In this document: piece after piece, positions 1 through 10,818 of the stretch
Layout of the letters: each line of letters opens with the position of its first letter
Numbering within the stretch: position 1 is the first letter of the stretch
DNA from: Heterotrichella gracilis
Lineage: Eukaryota > Sar > Xanthophyceae > Tribonematales > Xanthonemataceae
Assembly (NCBI GenBank): GCA_032358255.1
Contig: JAULBX010029599.1
Location: 62,001 to 126,000, forward strand
Direction: 5' to 3'
Length of the DNA: 64,000 nt
Notes under the pieces: model-generated
The model's input: the letters and a program-made list of their open reading frames with translations, nothing else
The model's database searches: none
Told to the model about the DNA's origin: nothing
Program-made: the position numbers and the translations under genes

Positions 1-41
1 ACGCCACCTGCCCCTGTTGGACCCCCCCAGCGCATACACCC

Positions 42-316
42 ACACAGGGCCTGGAGTCGCTTTCCCAACCCCAAAACCCTAACCCAACTGGTTCCTTGCC
101 CGCCAAGTGTAAGACCCCTCCTCTGCCGCAGGGAGAAGTTCCTGGAGTCACGGCCTGAACCCTAGAACCCTTAACCCTAATACCCTCATTCCATTTGATA
201 CTTGCCTGCTTAGGGAGAGGAAGTTCCTGGAGTCACGGCCTGCAATCTAAAACCCTAAAACCCTAAAGCCTAATTCCTGCCTGCCGCAGGGAGAGGAAGT
301 TCCTGGAGTCGCGGCG
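42..316 (+). repeat. Three to four copies of the exon 5' end and its acceptor
   Basis: The functional copy (about 278-315) contains CTGCCGCAG, GGAGAGGAAG and TTCCTGGAGTCGCGGC. Near-identical copies lie upstream at 203-242 and 123-157, and a shorter remnant at 42-60 (CAGGGCCTGGAGTCGC). The gaps hold CCCTAA-rich DNA (66-83, 157-190, 246-272). The copies are about 75-80 bases apart. The copies at 123 and 278 keep a usable CCGCAG acceptor; the one at 203 has CTTAG. Confidence 0.85.
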
Positions 317-3300
317 GGCCAAGGAAAGCCTCCAAGGGGTGGTATCCGCGCAGCGCCGCACCTCGGTGACCACCAGGTGCTCCGAAACATGCACCGCCGC
401 GGGCAACGGGGTGTGCGAGGACGGGCGGGGCAACCATAGTGCCGCGGTGCTGTGCGATCTGGGCACCGACTGCGCCGACTGCGGGTCGTACACCTACGGC
501 GCGCCTGCGGACTACCGGGGCATGCCCTTCATTGAGCACCCCATACAGACGCTGGCCTTGAACCAGGTGAGAAATACGGGAGGAGAAACAGGGGGGGGAG
601 GGGGGGACAGGGGAGGGGGGAGTCCCCGTGCAAGGCCTGGGAGTTGGCACCCTCAGGGTTGCAACAAATGCCAGCATGGTGTTCACGCTGCACTCACACA
701 AGCTCAGCCACACTCGTGGATGCCGAGTCAGCATCAGTGCGCGCGCACCACGGAGCAGCATCAACCTGGCGGTGTGGGGCATTGCCAAGTGCCATGGACA
801 CAGACCAGATGCCCATGGTCACATGTGCACGATCTTAGGTGCATGATCGCATGTGGATGATCACATGTGCATGATCTTGGGGTGCACAAGCGCATGCGAA
901 TGCACATAAAGTTGCAGGCGTTGCACACGTGTATACCGTGTATTGCAATGCCCCGTGCCAGCAGCTGCCACCCCCACCCCGGTTCACATGCGATTTTGCA
1001 CATGCGATCGTGCACCCCAAGATCATGCTCATGTGGGTAACGTGGATTGGGGGGGTAATGTGACCCAGGCTGCACACGACAAGGATGTGCTTATTTACTA
1101 ACATTAGTATTATAAGTGTACCCCTGACATGGTGTACTGGCCGACTCGCCCCCTGCACGGCCACCGTTGCCCCCCTGCGGGCGATACCCATTGCTCCTGA
1201 ACCACGCCCCAATCGTCCAGCACCAACCAACCCTGATGACCCTGTGCATATCCACGTCAGTCTGCAAAGACTGTCCCACCGGAGCTACTCCACCCCCGCC
1301 ACCACCGCCGCCACCACCCACCCCACCCACCCCCACACCCCACCGCAGGTGGAGGTCCGGCTGCGCACCACCACCACGCCCATCCCCTTCAAGTTCGCCT
1401 ACACCTCCCCCCAAGTGGACCCCCAGGTCAGCGGCCAAGTGGATCAATCCGGAGCCCTAGACCCCGGCATGACCCCCGTATGGGACCGGATCCTCAAGGG
1501 GTGTGTGGACAGCCGGGGGCACCGCAAGCTTGTGCTGGATGTGGGGGCCTACTTTGGCTATTACTCGCTGCTGGCGGCCAGCTATGGATGCAGGTACACC
1601 CTACAACCCTACAACCCTGAACCCTACATGAACTTTGGCTGCTATGCGCTGCTGGCGGCCAGCTACGGGTGCAGGTGCGGTGGTTTTGTGTGTGGGGGGG
1701 GAGGGGGGGAACCAAAACCTTTGTTGGGGTTTGGGGGATATGTGCTGCTGGCAATCAGCTTGAGGTGCAGGTGCAAAATGCTGTGAGTTTGGCAGGGTTT
1801 TGGTGGGTTCTGGGTAGATGTGGGGGCATGCTTTGATACTGCTTGCAGCCAGCTATGGGTGCAGATGCGGCATTATGGGGTTGTGATGGGGGTAAGGGAG
1901 GGTTCTGGTAGGTTTTGGGTACCCTTGCTGCTGGCTGCCAGCTAAAGATGCAGCTGCAGAATGCCACCCGTCAACAGCAGGCAAAATGCTAGACCCCCAA
2001 ACGCCGACCTTGACCCTGACCCAAAACCCTTGCGTAGGGTCATCGCCTGGGAGCCAATCCCCCAGTTTGCCTCCTTTTTCACCTACAACCTGCAGCTCAA
2101 CAACCTCACGCACCTGGTGGAGCTGCGGCAGCGGGTGATCACTGATGATGAGGCGGGCAGCTTCCAACTGGTGTACCCTAGCGAGGGTCCATGGGCCAGC
2201 GCCAGCATGGAGTCCATCGCACCCATCTGGTGGGTGACGGCTGTGCAGTCGTGGGGCCATGTAAATGTTCACAGAAATGCTCAATTCTTTTTGGCCTGGA
2301 ATGGCTGTGTTTGTTTATTTAAAATGGCCATTAAAAAGCTGTTTCAAACGATCATAGCCTAGGGTTTGGATTGCCTTGAGCCGCGGCAGGTCCTTCATTC
2401 CCTGACACCATTTGGGGTGTCCATCTTTCATGTACCATCTTTCAGTTGCCGTTCATCACCACCCATTGCTAATTGTTGCATTCTCCATGTGGGTGCAGGG
2501 GTAACGACACCAAGGTGGAGCACGTGCGTGCGCTGCCTGAGGAGATTGGCAGCGCGGTGTTGGAGGATGTGCTGCTGCTCAAGGTGGGTGGGGGGTGGCC
2601 TGTGTGAGGTCTAGGGTTTAGGGTTTAGCCGTCAGGATGTTGGGGGGGGTGCTGCTGCTCAAGTTGTGGGGGGAAAGGGCCGCTGCCAGGGAGTAGCCTG
2701 TGTGGGGGTTGGATGTGGGGACTTAATGCTTTCCAGCCTACAGATGGGGTAGTTTCTCACAGCATACCCTTAAATTCAGAGGTCCACAAGTTCTTCATTG
2801 GGTTGAGCCTGCAGACAACTATGGGAAGGATTCCACCTACCGCCGTTCTTGTCAGCAGTGACTGATACCCACTGATGTTTGCAGACACTGAAAATACCAA
2901 TGCCATGCTCAGCAGTAACTTAAGTGAATGCACAGTGAACGGAAATATGCATGTGGGTTGCGGGCCAGCGTACGCTGGTTTGAGCCTGCCGCCTTGCCTT
3001 TCAGCAGTAACGATTTTTAATTCATTTCTGGGGCGCGAACCTTTAGCGCCGGTACAGCAAATCAAATACACAGTAAACGGCAATCATATTATATGCATGT
3101 GTGGTGCAGGCCAGCGTGGGCGGGTTTGAGCCTGCCGTCATGCGCTCCATGCACGGCTTCATCCAGAACTTCAAGGTGGAAAACATCATACTCAACTACC
3201 AGCCAGGGGTGCACGAGCGGCGGGAGAACTGGGGAGGGTACCTGGAGCTCACTGAGATGATGATGCAGTGTGTTGCCCGCAGAACCCTAAAACCCTTGAC

Positions 3301-4740
3301 AACCCCAAAACCCTTGACGGTGGATGACAATGCAGTGCGCACTTGAAACCCCAAACACTCGACAATGGAGGAGGGTGCATTGCCCGACCCTGGCTTGAAA
3401 CCCTAGAGTCCCTCGATGTGGTTGATGATGAAAACTTGGCGCATGCACCATAGGACTCCCACCCTCTCATTGAAAGACAGGGCCCGTACCGTGCCCCATG
3501 GTTCCTAATTAATTATTTTCGCCTTGTTATGTTTGTTAATTTTTTTTTATCATCTTTAAAACCGTTTTTAAATTCCTCCCCCTGCAGGCTGTGGCAGCGC
3601 AGCTACACCCTGGTCCACCTGCCCGACACCATGCTGCAGTCCTCCCCTGCGGCTGCCGACGACTTCCTGGCGCACCACCTGGAGGGGGTCACCCTGGACA
3701 ACCTCAAGGCAGACCTGGAGGATGGGCGGCTGCTGGCACAGGGGAAGCTGTGCCCCCGGGACCTGCCGGCTGACTTCCTGGTGGCGTACCCGTAAGTGTG
3801 CACCCCTTGCTTACCCTTGGTTAGGGTTTTTTTCCCATTCGCACTGGGCTCAGGGAGCCCTTCTATTTCCAAAAATTAGACTGGGGATGCTGGGCCCTTG
3901 GGACCTGCCGGCTGACTTTCTGGTGGCATACGTTTACGATTATTCTTGATTCCCAGACCTTGATTCTTTGTCTGAAAAGGTATTCTTTATCTAAAATAAA
4001 TATAGCCCTTTTTGTTTCTAGAACTGTATCTAACAATCATCTTCTAAATAACGGTAATGACAGTGTACAATAATACGTATCTAAGTATAATAAACTGTAT
4101 TACGGTAATAATAATACGGTGATCTAAGTAAAAATATCCTTGCCCCGCAGGCACTGGGCCCGCTGCAACATCATCCCTCAGTTCCTCAACCCCAAGAGCT
4201 TCCGCGCCACGCTGGGCAGCAGCACGCACCTGTGGGCAGCCAGCAACGCAGACCAGGCGCACGTGTCAACCACGGAGGGTATCGTGAGCTTTGACTGGGA
4301 CCCTAAGCAGTGGTTTGTGGCGGGGCAGGTGACCAACGGGGGGCTCAACTGCAGCGGCATCGCCCCGCAAGAGCAGGTGGGTGGTTAAGGTGTAGGGTGT
4401 AGGGTGGTGGTATGGTGTAATACAAGATTCACAAGGTTTTATTTGGCAGTCACATTCAGGGAGCCACCTGGACAATTTCAAGGCTGTTGGGGAAATGATA
4501 CCATTTAAATAACATCAGTTGAATGTCATTGAAATAAAATCAGTTGAATACCATTAAAATAATGTAAGTTGAATATATAATTTTATGAAAGTACAGTATC
4601 AAAATTATTTTTTGTGCGCTCAGATCATCCACCGCTGCCACTGCACCGACATCAGCGTGTGTGGCGAAGAGGAGAAGCTGGTGCAGATGCTGGCAGGGAA
4701 CGGGAAGCTCGACAGGCAGCCGGCCACCACCCTGCAGTGA
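290..4740 (+). CDS. FkbM-type SAM-dependent methyltransferase, 5' partial
   Basis: Eight exons are visible: 290-566, 1349-1593, 2038-2229, 2499-2583, 3110-3267, 3588-3791, 4151-4376 and 4624-4740, about 501 residues; the gene continues upstream because base 290 completes a split codon. Exon 2 encodes LVLDVGAYFGYYSLLAASYG, the glycine-rich SAM-binding motif I of class I methyltransferases, and splicing to exon 3 gives CRVIAWEPIP with the acidic residue that normally contacts the SAM ribose. Exon 5 starts ASVGGFEPAVMRSM, which matches the position of the FkbM DxEGxE motif, but the first two acidic residues are S and G here. The first exon is cysteine-rich (TCTAAGNGVCEDGRG, CDLGTDCADCG), which suggests a lumenal or secreted module. 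The 170 residues after the FkbM core match nothing I know. Family members O-methylate sugars and polyketides; the substrate here is unknown. Confidence 0.75.
1533..1952 (+). repeat. Five decaying copies of an exon 3' end in the following intron
   Basis: The last 60 bases of methyltransferase exon 2 (1533-1593, ending GGCCAGCTATGGATGCAG) recur in the next intron at 1629-1675, 1738-1771, 1814-1864 and 1921-1952. The first copy is nearly perfect over its 3' half (GCTGCTGGCGGCCAGCTA) and the later ones are progressively more diverged. Between the first two copies is a CCCTAcAACCCTgAACCCTA tract at 1603-1626. Confidence 0.85.
2566..2708 (+). repeat. Duplicated exon 3' end with TTTAGGG spacer
   Basis: The end of exon 4 and its donor (GATGTGCTGCTGCTCAAG followed by GTGGGTGGGGGG) is repeated at 2636-2708 as GATGTTGG...GTGCTGCTGCTCAAG. 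CTAGGGTTTAGGGTTTAG at 2611-2628 separates the copies. Both copies are followed by GCCTGTGTG. Confidence 0.8.
2797..3143 (+). repeat. Duplicated intron end plus exon 5' end
   Basis: The functional acceptor region at 3068-3143 (ACAGTAAACGG, ATGCATGTG, GCAG, GCCAGCGTGGGCGGG, TTTGAGCCTGCCG) has an upstream copy at 2929-2996 containing ACAGTGAACGG, ATGCATGTG, GGGCCAGCGT and GGTTTGAGCCTGCCG. A third fragment at about 2797-2860 has GGTTGAGCCTGCAG followed by TCAGCAGTGACT, matching the TCAGCAGTAAC that follows the second copy. Confidence 0.8.
3752..3936 (+). repeat. Duplicated exon 3' end in the following intron
   Basis: The end of exon 6 at 3752-3792 (GGGACCTGCCGGCTGACTTC, CTGGTGGCGTAC) is copied at 3894-3936 (GGGACCTGCCGGCTGACTTT, CTGGTGGCATAC). 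Only two or three bases differ over about 34. The spacer contains CCCTTGGTTAGGGTTTTT, a degenerate telomere-like tract. Confidence 0.85.
4498..4572 (+). repeat. Three imperfect 24-25 bp AT-rich tandem repeats
   Basis: Three units of the form CCATT-AAATAA-ATCAGTTGAAT sit head to tail in the last intron of the methyltransferase gene. The region is much more AT-rich than the exons. No function is evident. Confidence 0.7.
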
Positions 4741-6474
4741 GGCGCTGGGGATGGGGTGGGTGTACAGGTGGCCACTGGTGGGGGTATTGAAGGGGCGGGT
4801 GGGTTTTGGGCCTGGCCGGTGGTGTAGGGTTTCCGGTGCTTTGTTTAGTTGCCCTTTTTATTTGCTCTTGAGCTTGAGTTGGCACAAGGGGTGTTACCCG
4901 GCATCATGTTCTGTGGTCCAATCAGGTGTGCCTTGCATGGTTGTGCCAATAACCCCGGCTTGACGCTGCAGATTTTACTGGGAATCATTGGCCAGCGCGA
5001 TCCTGTTGGGGCTTATTAGGCTTTATTCACCCTAAACTGCCGCGGATGAAAGCTTGGGACCGTTGTCCAAGATGTGGTGCATGCAATTGTGCCATGGCAT
5101 GCAATTCAACAAACGCAGCGTCAGGCACCCACTGTTTGAGTTCTTGTTCTTCCCTTGCTTAGCATGGCATTGCACGGCCATGTGTTGCAGGCTCTGTGCC
5201 TGGCGGTGCATTTTTGCTACCATCGTCCGATTTAGGTGCTGCTCGTGCTTCCACATTCAATACACCGTAGCTGCACCGCGCTGCTTAGTCACAGGTCGAT
5301 TATATCCCATGGCGATTCATGCTTGGATCAGATGATAGGTGGCATCACTCCTTTTATTCCTTCCCTGTTTTCCCCCAACAAATTTGTACATCATTGAACC
5401 AATCCATCATTTTGTGTTAGCAGACCATTGGCATCCATCATTCTGTTGTTGTTGTGGTCGCCACAGCAAATGTTGTGGTCTCTACAGCAAAAATTACATC
5501 ATTTGTGGCTGCCAGCTCAGCTGTGAGCCAGTCAGCAGAGCCATCAGTACTAGGTGTGGTGGGCTGCCGAGTGGGTGCGCGTTTTGTTCCTTTCTTTCTT
5601 CCCAGGCCCAGTGGGATCATGCCCCAGCTTATTGCGTGTGATTGTATGCCATAAGCAGGGCATAATATCCTACTTGCATTAGTGCCCCTTTCCGTCGCTT
5701 TGGTTAGATTAAGTATAATATGCGAACCCAGCTCGTGTTTTTCACACAATTGCCCATGCGCAGTGCCATTGTGACCTCTAGCTAACAAGCCTTAAGCAAC
5801 CGCTGAAGGTTGCTGTAATTGTTATGCCATGCAAACAGAGGTACAGCCCCAAATACTGTCTGATGCATCATGAGCCTTAGGCTTCCAAAGCTGCAAATGC
5901 CTTTGAAAAGGTACTCCACTTTTCACCAAAGTGGCACATAATTTCCTGACAGCATTTCCTTCAGTGGAAAGTTTACGGCGCCATCTCTGCTACGGCCGGG
6001 CGGTCACCTCTTTGGGGCTGCCTTGTAAGCGTGACGATCGTCGAGCGGACCTTGTTCGTCGAACTTAGGTCGACTCTGTCGCGAGCATCGCATACGTTAC
6101 GTACGGTACCCGCTCGTATGCAAAGCAGGCGTACGCTTCATCTGCCTCCAAATGTCGGGTTCTTCCCATGTTTCATGTGATCATCAACGGGCTCCAGTAG
6201 AAGCGTTTGGTCCACTTGAAAGGCCCTTGCACTTGCAACACCTGGACACGATGGAAAGTTTCCGCCCCAATTGATTCCTTACTAGAATCCGAGCATGCTT
6301 TCATTGCAATCCGATACCGGGCGTATTCTACCCTGAAGTTCACTGAGCACCTCTGTGACATCCCATCCCTGTGCTCTTCTACTCTCCCCATGGCAACAGT
6401 CCATGCTGCTTTGCCCTGCCAATAAGTAAGTTCACATAGAGTCTAGACCTTGACAAGGGGCATCCAACACCATC
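4741..6474. other. Intergenic region with a CpG-dense segment
   Basis: The 3' flank of the methyltransferase and the promoter of the next gene. No ORF here resembles a protein. Bases 5985-6135 are unusually dense in CpG (about two dozen in 150 bases, for example GATCGTCGAGCGG and ACGTTACGTACGG), unlike the CpG-poor flanks, and could be a promoter-proximal CpG island. Confidence 0.5.
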
Positions 6475-9428
6475 ATGGCGCGGCAATCCGACACCCACCC
6501 ACGCCACCACCACCACCTGCCCAAGCGCACAGCACCACCCACCCCCATGTCCGCCACCCGGCCCCTTGGCTTGCGCCGCATCTGGATGCTGTTTGCGCGG
6601 GCGCTGGCGCTGATGGCTGCCACCTGGACCCCGGGTGCTGCTGCAGCGCCCATTGTGGTGGTGGATGTGAGTGTGCCTGGGCAGCGCATGCAGGCGCCGC
6701 CACCACCACCCTTCAAGGGCAGCAACAACCAGGTGAGGGGAGAGGGTCATGTGTGTGCATGAGGGTGCGCACTTTGGCGCATGGGCAAGGGTGGCGTTCC
6801 AGGGTGCAGCTGGCATGCATGCAAAGCGCTCAGCCTTCTTACCTGCCGCGCCGCCAATGCGCTACACGCATGCAGGCATTGGTGGCAGATTGATCATCAT
6901 AAATGTTTTAGTTGAAATTTGAACATGTTTTTATATTTATGGTTTCTGCTGCACATAGACCTCCCAGCATGACATGTAACAGTAACCTTCAATTCACACA
7001 TCATACCAAACTCTCCTCCCCTAAATTACTCACCCAAGCCAATATGCATCCCCAATTATCCGCAGGGACCCAACCCCCAGAATGTGGCAGACAGGGATAA
7101 TCTGGGCCCCATCTACAGCGCCATTGCAGCCGGTGACCAGGACGCGCTGGCCAAGCTGGTTTCAACCACAGATATGGAGAGCCTGGCGCAGGTGATGGGG
7201 CCAGTCAGCAAGCCGGCAGGTAGGGCAGCCAGGCAGCATGGCACAGAGAGTGGCTTTGCATGTGGGTGACAATGGAATACTGCATTGTTCCATGGAAGTG
7301 GCCTAGCGTACGGAGGGATGCATTATAATATAAAATTAAAAGAGTATTTGCTGTTGCTGCCTCCAACGCTTCCGACCCTGCATTTTCACTTTTGCTGTTC
7401 TCCCCTCATGTGATCTGTACTTCTTCAAACCCACTGTCTTCCACGCCCGCAGGCCCCCTTCCCCAAGTAGACCAGCGCGGCCTCTTCTCCTCCTTCCCCA
7501 CCAACCAGCCCGGGACACAGAGCGGCACAGGCATCGCCAGCGCCCTTGGAGGGCTGCTGGGAGGGATGTTTGGCAGCGGCTTTGGTATGGGTCCTGCGGC
7601 GCCAACCTGCAAGTCGTTCAAGGTCCCTGCCCCGTACCGCACCGTGCAGGAATACTGCAGGGCGCTGTCTAATATGTCAGACCAGTAAGTGTGAGATGGC
7701 GTACTAGCTTGGGGTATGGTTTACCCAAGCCTGGCGGATTGCATGTGCATGTGATCTGAATTGCACGATTAGGGTATCAACAACACTTTGGCCCCAATGC
7801 TGGCCCAGACCATTCCCAAACGTCAGGCCCATCACACAACCAAGCCTTTATTCCAATCCATTCCAACCCAGGGCCTGCCGTGCAGGGACCTAGGCCGCCT
7901 GTACTCCAGTGCCAGCACTGTGGCAGGTGGCGCTGCATTCCCGCTGCGCGGCTGCGTGCTGGGGTGCATCGTGGGCCAACGCTCCAACCAGGCGGCCATG
8001 CGCTTCCAGGGGGGTATGTGGAGCGGGAAGTGCTTCAGGTGAGGATACAGCTGGCAGCAGCATTGATCACTCAATCACGCTCTTGGTTGAAATCTATCCT
8101 GGCATTGGCATTCAATCTGCCTCTTTACCAGGAGTATCGCAGTGCATTGAGGGCTTTAGTTAAGTTTTGAAAAACATTCTGTTAATGCTGGATATAAAAA
8201 TATATATTATAAAATTACAAAATGACCTGCACTAGTGTCAATCTCAGCAAACATATCCCAATGCAAGAGAGGTTTGTTATTGAGAAAGCATTTTGCATAC
8301 GCCATGACTCGACAATCATGGTGCACCTGCACCTTTCTCCTAATCACGCTTGCCGCGTTCAGGAACAATGACTACAGCGGGCGCCCCCAATCAGTGACTA
8401 ACCTGTTTGGCTTGGTCATGCCCGGACAAACACTGGTCAAAAACGTCGACTGGTCAAAGAACTTCTTTACAATGGAGGCATTCCCGGGAGAGCTGTCGGT
8501 GGGAAACAGCTGGTGCGTGACCCTTGTAACATGTATTTATATGCTTTGCCGATACGGCTTTGCAGTTTGGTATGCGCAGTGGGATAGTGTGTGGCAGTGC
8601 ACAGGGTGCTTGGCATACATATGCTCATGCGTACAATACACAAGGATACTACACTGACAGTGGTTAGCGCTCGTGGTATATTGCCTATGTGGTTTGTCCC
8701 TACTGTGGCCATTCAACCGCGATGGTCACATAAAATTCAAACAATTGCAGAATCCCTGCCCTGAGTGAATCTGAATCACAAAGGGCCCCATGTCATGTAA
8801 GCGCATGCCACCAAACACCATGACGCCTGACACCAGTGTCCATGTGCACAGGTCTGACTACTTCTCCGGCAAGCTGTTCAACGCGGGCAGCGCATGGATC
8901 CTGGAGTACCCCAACGTCAAGCCAAACACAGACCAATCCTCCTTCAACAACACCTATGCCTCCCTGGTGTCCAGCTCAAGGGATGAGATGCGCAGCGTGG
9001 CGCCGGGCATGCTGCTGGGCAGGGTGTTTGCACAACCGGGTAGCGCCGTCAACCCCCTGCCGCTGCCGGTCAACATGAACGTTATGTTTGCGCTGTTCCA
9101 GGTGCGAGGCACGCTTTGGCACCTGCAATAGCAATGCATCACAAAATCACCTTACAAGGTGGGTTGGGCACCTGCAAAATTTAAAAGTAAATTGCGCTGA
9201 ATGTCCATGGCAGCAAGTTAAATCTATGATCACACCAGATCTCGCGTGGTCGATGGCATCATCCAGTGCCTCATGAACTTGTGCACACGCAAACCCCTTG
9301 ATGCGCGGACCTTGAACCTGTCATGCAAGCCACTGAGGAACTCATGACTGCATGGTTTGCGTCTTCAGGTGTGTGACAGCAAGGGGGGGTTCCCATCAGC
9401 TGGAAGCTCACGCCAGCAGGTGTACTAA
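6475..9428 (+). CDS. Secreted or anchored protein of unknown function
   Basis: Seven exons (6475-6732, 7066-7219, 7453-7684, 7886-8038, 8363-8512, 8852-9101, 9369-9428) give a 418-residue protein. The start is the first ATG of exon 1; all junctions are GT-AG and keep frame. Residues about 33-58 (arginines then WMLFARALALMAATWTPGAA) look like a signal peptide or signal anchor, preceded by a basic, His/Pro-rich stretch that could add plastid targeting. The mature part has several cysteines and the elements GGMWSGKCF, SDYFSGKLF, AWILEYP and DEMRSVAPGMLLGRVF. This layout (a W.GK.F box followed by DE.R.V.PG..LG) recalls small beta-barrel, lipocalin-like conserved proteins, but I do not recognise a named family. 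Function unknown. Confidence 0.7.
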
Positions 9429-10818
9429 AGTCAGAGAGCACGAGCTGTAGCCTGTGCTGAGAATGGTATGGCGGCATGATGATCCAGGAGTAAAGCATGG
9501 CAGGAATCAAATCAAAGGCGGTGCTCAGCTGCAGCTTTGGGGTGGCCGTTGTGACCAGGTACTAAGTGGCCACAGCCTGAGGCTTTTCACCTGTGAGTGT
9601 CTCGTTTCCTTCGAGATCTCCAGAGTCTTTCTTGATCAAGCAGTGCTGCAGTAAATGCAGCCTACTGGCTGCATGCCCTGGCTACTAGCAACTGGGGCAC
9701 ATTTTGGAGGCCCTAATGGATGCTGCCAGTGTCAAACTTTGGGAATCCCTACTGCTGCTGCTGAGGCTGGCGGGTCTTTGGAAATTCATTGGCAGAATCC
9801 TTCCATTACCGGGTAGGATCAACGTTGGCTGATTGATCAGCGTGAACCAATGACTCACGGACCGGGTGGGCCAGAGGCAAGTTGAATGCGGCGCCGCCAT
9901 ATCATATGCGCCGCCATAATGGTATGCACTGCAAGGCGCTGCAAGTGCGCCAAGATTGTACCACTGATCTTGTTTGTTACAATGTACCACATTCACTATT
10001 GCCAATCGGATAACATTTACTGGAATGTACGGTTTATAAAGTTGAATGCGCAAAAGTCCACCCTGAGGGCGGCCCGCCAAAGAGCGCGGATGCCTGAGAA
10101 TCCCCAGTACTGGGCTCAGCCAGACCGGCAGCTTGCACGCACTGCTGAGCATGTGCGAAATTGAATGCGATGCATCTGTAAAAAACTTCTGCATGCATGC
10201 ATAATGGATACAGAGTAAAGATTACCACAGTGAACTCTGAGTACCAGTTACAATATAAGGCATTCCCAGACGCCAGTGAAGGACACACAGAAAATGACGG
10301 TATTATTACCAGCCTGAGGGGCATAGGCCGTAGTCGGTTTGATACATCTAAGTGTAAATGTAAATGTACTATACATTGGCAACAATTTCCCAAAGGTTAC
10401 CTTTTAGATCCTGAGATCATCCCCGCCGTCAGAGGGGACGGGTGACACACTGTGATGTCATCTACTGCTGCTGCTGCTGCTGCTGGCACTACTATTTGTA
10501 GAACAATGAATTCCAAGCTGCAGATGCCATCACTAAACAAGAAGGCAAATTACTCACAGCATGACAGACATGCTTTGCAGCGTGATGAAAATAATGCGAT
10601 AGGCTGACGCAACCTACACCTTATTCATGCAAAATGGTTCACGAACGTTATCCAAACGCATGCAGCCAAATTCTGCCGCATTTCAAGGGCGCTGATTGCC
10701 ACCAAGACACACTGGATTGGAGTCTCCACATGTTCCAGCAAGAGCACCAACCACATCATCCAGGCGGTCCAACGTACCCCAGGGCGTTGCACATGCCTGC
10801 CCTCTTGGTAAAATGATT
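9429..10818. other. Intergenic region between convergent genes
   Basis: No convincing coding sequence. It contains a CTG trinucleotide run at 10464-10485, two copies of GCGCCGCCATA at 9891-9901 and 9908-9918, and three occurrences of a TTGAATGCG word (about 9882, 10042, 10161). It presumably holds the 3' UTRs of both flanking genes. Confidence 0.5.
10464..10485 (+). repeat. CTG trinucleotide repeat
   Basis: Seven CTG units in tandem in intergenic DNA. Confidence 0.85.

Noticed and set aside
157-272. True telomere or subtelomere at the left edge
   Set aside because: CCCTAA units are degenerate, short and spread over the whole window inside gene introns; no long perfect array exists.
1085-1786. 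233-codon plus-strand frame
   Set aside because: Only the part from 1349 to 1593 is an exon; the rest runs through introns and junction copies.
7192-7219. Donor at 7192 for exon 2 of the secreted-protein gene
   Set aside because: It would bring exon 3 into a frame that stops after five codons; the donor at 7220 keeps the frame.
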